A model generated the notes under the pieces. It had not been told where the DNA came from and searched no databases. It worked only from the letters and a program-made list of their open reading frames with translations. From positions 1 to 6,218 of the forward strand of contig JAENXM010000103.1 in assembly GCA_016649525.1 (NCBI GenBank): a stretch of 6,218 nt of DNA, read 5' to 3'. The stretch is from Actinomycetota bacterium. GTDB lineage: Bacteria; Actinomycetota; Geothermincolia; Fen-727; Anoxymicrobiaceae. Position 1 is the stretch's first letter. Each line of letters begins with the position of its first letter. Below, piece by piece: positions 5,332 through 6,218 of this stretch. The position numbers and the translations under genes were made by a program.

Positions 5332-5754
5332 CTATTCCCCCTCCCAGAGCTCGTGCGCCCAGCGGCCCTCCGGCTTCACTTTTCCCGAGGGCATGGTGAC
5401 CCGCCAGGATATCCAGTGCGCCTCCCTCCCGACCTCGTATACGTAAGAGACGATGAAGACATCCTTTTCCGTTTCCTCGGCGCCCCATTTGGGCTTGAAT
5501 CCCTCATGTACGATCTCCTGACCTTTGTCACGGATGAAGTTCTCGATGCCTTCACCGATCGTTGTATCGGTGCCCGGTATGGCGTGCTGTTTCACGAGGT
5601 CGATGGGGCGCTTGGCGACGTTCGAGAACTGGTACCAACCAAGGAACACTATGATTAACAGAGCTACGATACCTATAGCGGCGAGTAACAGCGCTTTCAG
5701 CTTCGGGCCTAGTCTGCTGTCTTTACCTTGGTCTGACTGCGGCCCGCTTTCCAC
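5332..5754 (-). CDS. Single-span membrane protein of unknown function
   Basis: I do not recognise a family. The 140-residue product has a short charged cytoplasmic N-terminus (ESGPQSDQGKDSRLGPKLK) and one strong membrane helix at about 21-41 (ALLLAAIGIVALLIIVFLGWY). Positive residues before the helix predict the remaining roughly 100 residues are outside. That domain contains TTIGEGIENFIRDKGQEIV (64-82) and a beta-like, aromatic-rich stretch, VFIVSYVYEVGREAHWISWRV, ending HELWEGE. There is no cysteine and no signal-peptidase-like site, so it is likely membrane-anchored. The start is GTG at 5754; GGAGGAGG (5773-5766) lies 11 nt upstream and a TATAAT at 5798-5793 precedes it. It looks monocistronic: the next minus-strand gene is 236 nt away beyond the tandem hairpins. 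Genuine coding is supported by the ribosome site, promoter and coherent topology. Confidence 0.75.
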   Translation of the reverse strand: MESGPQSDQGKDSRLGPKLKALLLAAIGIVALLIIVFLGWYQFSNVAKRPIDLVKQHAIPGTDTTIGEGIENFIRDKGQEIVHEGFKPKWGAEETEKDVFIVSYVYEVGREAHWISWRVTMPSGKVKPEGRWAHELWEGE

Positions 5755-5792
5755 TCGACCCTGCGCCTCCTCCGCTTCGTTACGCAGAGAAG

Positions 5793-5819
5793 ATTATATA
5801 ACTATGGCTCGCTGTTGAA
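5793..5819 (-). promoter_or_regulatory. Candidate promoter of the membrane-protein gene
   Basis: A perfect TATAAT at 5798-5793 on the minus strand stands about 20 nt upstream of the GGAGGAGG ribosome site. The possible -35, TTCAAC (5819-5814), is weak and only 15 bp away. It overlaps the plus-strand -35 of the tRNA promoter, so the two divergent promoters share bases. Confidence 0.5.
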
Positions 5820-5842
5820 CGCGGAACTGTTTCGGTTACAAT
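5815..5842 (+). promoter_or_regulatory. Promoter of tRNA-Ala
   Basis: TTGAAC (5815-5820) and TACAAT (5837-5842) are spaced 16 bp and point at the tRNA. Predicted initiation near 5849 leaves a leader of about 7 nt before the mature 5' end at 5856, as is usual for bacterial tRNA genes. Confidence 0.6.
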
Positions 5843-5855
5843 TAGACACACGAAC

Positions 5856-5929
5856 GGGGCCGTGGTCCAATGGGAAGATGCGTCCTTCGCGCGGACGAGA
5901 TGGGGGTTCGATTCCCCCCGGCTCCACCA
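5856..5929 (+). tRNA. tRNA-Ala (anticodon CGC), CCA encoded
   Basis: The sequence folds as a cloverleaf. The acceptor GGGGCCG (5856-5862) pairs with CGGCTCC (5919-5925) and includes G3-U70, the alanine identity pair. The anticodon stem CGTCC/GGACG (5881-5885 and 5893-5897) encloses TTCGCGC, with anticodon CGC at 5888-5890, reading GCG. The variable loop is short (AGAT). The T-arm is GGGGG-TTCGATT-CCCCC (5902-5918). Discriminator A and an encoded CCA end the gene. The D-stem is weak: G10-U25, U11-A24, C12-G23, with C13-A22 unpaired, although the GG of the D-loop is present. It supplies decoding of the GCG alanine codon, useful in a GC-rich genome. Its 3' end is duplicated downstream, so it has apparently served as an integration site while remaining intact. 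Confidence 0.88.
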
Positions 5930-5935
5930 AACAAC
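5904..5935 (+). repeat. Direct repeat copy 1 (att-like), 3' end of tRNA-Ala plus 7 nt
   Basis: A 32-nt exact direct repeat begins with GGGTTCGATTCCCC in the T-arm, runs through CCA and ends AAACAAC. The same 32 nt recur at 6090-6121. Because the match continues 7 nt past the tRNA into non-functional flank, it is not explained by tRNA conservation alone. It fits a site-specific recombination core of the kind used by tyrosine integrases at tRNA 3' ends. Confidence 0.72.
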
Positions 5936-5948
5936 CAGCACCCCATGT

Positions 5949-5961
5949 GGGAATCGAACCC
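5949..5961 (-). repeat. Inverted copy of the tRNA T-arm sequence
   Basis: GGGAATCGAACCC on the plus strand is the exact reverse complement of the 13 nt GGGTTCGATTCCC at 5904-5916 and again at 6090-6102. It is followed by seven G. It may be the trace of an inserted reverse-oriented tRNA fragment, or part of a structure competing with the T-arm in the unprocessed transcript. Confidence 0.65.
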
Positions 5962-5977
5962 GGGGGGGTTTTCTTTT
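5955..5977 (+). terminator. Probable intrinsic terminator of the tRNA-Ala transcript
   Basis: AACCC-GGGG-GGGTT (5957-5970) is a short hairpin that merges into TTTTCTTTT (5969-5977) about 30-45 nt after the encoded CCA. The stem is only 5-7 bp, but the T-tract, position and orientation fit a terminator for the tRNA. Confidence 0.45.
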
Positions 5978-6000
5978 GTGGGGGGAGCATCCCCCCACAA
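5976..6000. repeat. Perfect 11-bp hairpin
   Basis: TTGTGGGGGGA (5976-5986), loop GCA, then TCCCCCCACAA (5990-6000) form a perfect 11-bp stem. No T-tract follows on either strand, so it is not a standard terminator. It lies inside the interval bounded by the two tRNA 3'-end copies. Confidence 0.7.
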
Positions 6001-6019
6001 TCTATTATGGGGGTGACAG

Positions 6020-6069
6020 CGGCGCCGAAGGTGCCGCGCCCTCAGGGGGGCGCGAGGCCCCCTAGGGGG
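6020..6069. repeat. Cluster of overlapping GC hairpins
   Basis: Three adjoining foldable units follow one another: CGGCGCC-GAA-GGTGCCG (6020-6036), CGCGCCC-TCAGGG-GGGCGCG (6035-6054, sharing two bases with the first), and the palindrome CCCCCTAGGGGG (6058-6069). AGGGGG at 6044-6049 can alternatively pair with CCCCCT at 6058-6063. After them comes AGCGAACGCAAGTGAGCGAC (6070-6089), directly abutting the second tRNA 3'-end copy. No ORF with coding character is present in 5930-6155. The arrangement looks like a non-coding structured or palindromic element. Confidence 0.6.
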
Positions 6070-6089
6070 AGCGAACGCAAGTGAGCGAC

Positions 6090-6121
6090 GGGTTCGATTC
6101 CCCCCGGCTCCACCAAACAAC
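6090..6121 (+). repeat. Direct repeat copy 2 (att-like), partial tRNA-Ala 3' end
   Basis: This is an exact copy of 5904-5935. No matching 5' half of a tRNA precedes it: upstream is AGTGAGCGAC, with no GGGGCCG acceptor strand and no anticodon arm. It is therefore a tRNA fragment and not a second tRNA gene, consistent with the distal att site of an integrated or largely deleted element. Confidence 0.72.
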
Positions 6122-6155
6122 GCAACAGCGGTGCCAGGGACCGGTGTCGGAGACC

Positions 6156-6218
6156 CTATTTGGACAGCACTTTGTCCAGCGACGCTATTAGCTCTGCCTT
6201 CTCGGGTACACCCACAAA
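6156..6218 (-). CDS. C-terminal end of a gene cut by the window edge, possibly thioredoxin-fold
   Basis: Twenty codons enter from the right edge on the minus strand (FVGVPEKAELIASLDKVLSK) and stop at TAG (6158-6156). The pattern of a small hydrophobic strand with glycine, then an amphipathic helix with leucines at helical spacing, is what thioredoxin-like proteins end with. Twenty residues cannot establish a family, and the open frame could still be chance. No clear terminator follows. Confidence 0.4.
   Translation of the reverse strand, partial: FVGVPEKAELIASLDKVLSK

Noticed and set aside
5174..5488. Minus-strand 104-residue open frame overlapping the membrane-protein gene
   Set aside because: It runs through the tandem hairpins and overlaps the membrane-protein gene in another frame. 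Its translation is Gly/Arg-rich with no domain character, and there is no good ribosome site.
5976..6000. The 11-bp hairpin as a rho-independent terminator
   Set aside because: Neither strand has a T-tract after the stem; the T-rich tract lies before it on the plus strand and belongs better to the weaker hairpin at 5955-5977.
6040..6115. A second tRNA gene ending at the 6090-6121 copy
   Set aside because: No acceptor 5' strand complementary to CGGCTCC and no anticodon arm can be found upstream; only the T-arm side and 3' end are present.
5780..6120. Several short open frames over the tRNA region, on both strands, with repeated GGAGGNRT-type peptides
   Set aside because: These peptides are the antisense translation of tRNA T-arm and acceptor sequence, a well-known false-gene artefact. 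The tRNA and its partial copy explain them.

Overview
The window is a GC-rich bacterial chromosome segment. Nearly all coding capacity lies on the minus strand, so the genes are transcribed from high to low coordinates. The most diagnostic gene is a STAS-domain anti-sigma factor antagonist (4554-4880). From its DSTGLGVL core to its C-terminus it resembles BldG of Streptomyces, and once its start is corrected the phosphoacceptor serine falls at residue 57, as in BldG. Together with non-ATG starts, high GC, [NiFe]-hydrogenase maturation genes and an ADP-forming acyl-CoA synthetase subunit, this suggests an anaerobic or hydrogen-metabolising, deep-branching member of the Actinomycetota. The phylum is an inference; no 16S or other marker is present.

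Layout in transcription order (minus strand): a 51-residue zinc-ribbon protein (5095-4940), the BldG-like antagonist (4880-4554), protein-L-isoaspartate O-methyltransferase pcm (4448-3777), a polyprenol-phosphate mannosyltransferase of the DPM1 type (3696-2959), the alpha subunit of an NDP-forming acyl-CoA synthetase (2922-1411), undecaprenyl-diphosphatase uppP (1380-565), hypA (547-206) and the 5' part of hypB (196 to beyond the left edge). From the mannosyltransferase to hypB the gaps are 9-36 nt, as in an operon. A terminator-like hairpin lies between the antagonist and pcm, and a plausible promoter lies ahead of the mannosyltransferase, so the run is probably several transcription units. 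Thematically it is mixed: lipid-carrier and glycan chemistry (uppP plus the mannosyltransferase), energy metabolism (acyl-CoA synthetase, HypA, HypB), protein repair (Pcm) and partner-switch signalling.

Right of 5095 the character changes. An intergenic stretch carries two tandem near-identical GC hairpins (5249-5307). Then come a single-span membrane protein of unknown function (5754-5332, minus), a divergent promoter region, and a plus-strand tRNA-Ala(CGC) gene (5856-5929). The 3' end of that tRNA plus 7 nt of flank is repeated exactly at 6090-6121, 186 bp away. The interval holds an inverted copy of the T-arm and several strong hairpins but no gene, so it looks like the scar or minimal remnant of a tRNA-targeted integration. 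The window ends in the last 20 codons of another minus-strand gene.

I see no convincing new multi-gene system. The most unusual DNA is the tRNA-Ala duplication interval, followed by the tandem hairpins. The core genes are recognisable housekeeping or metabolic families.
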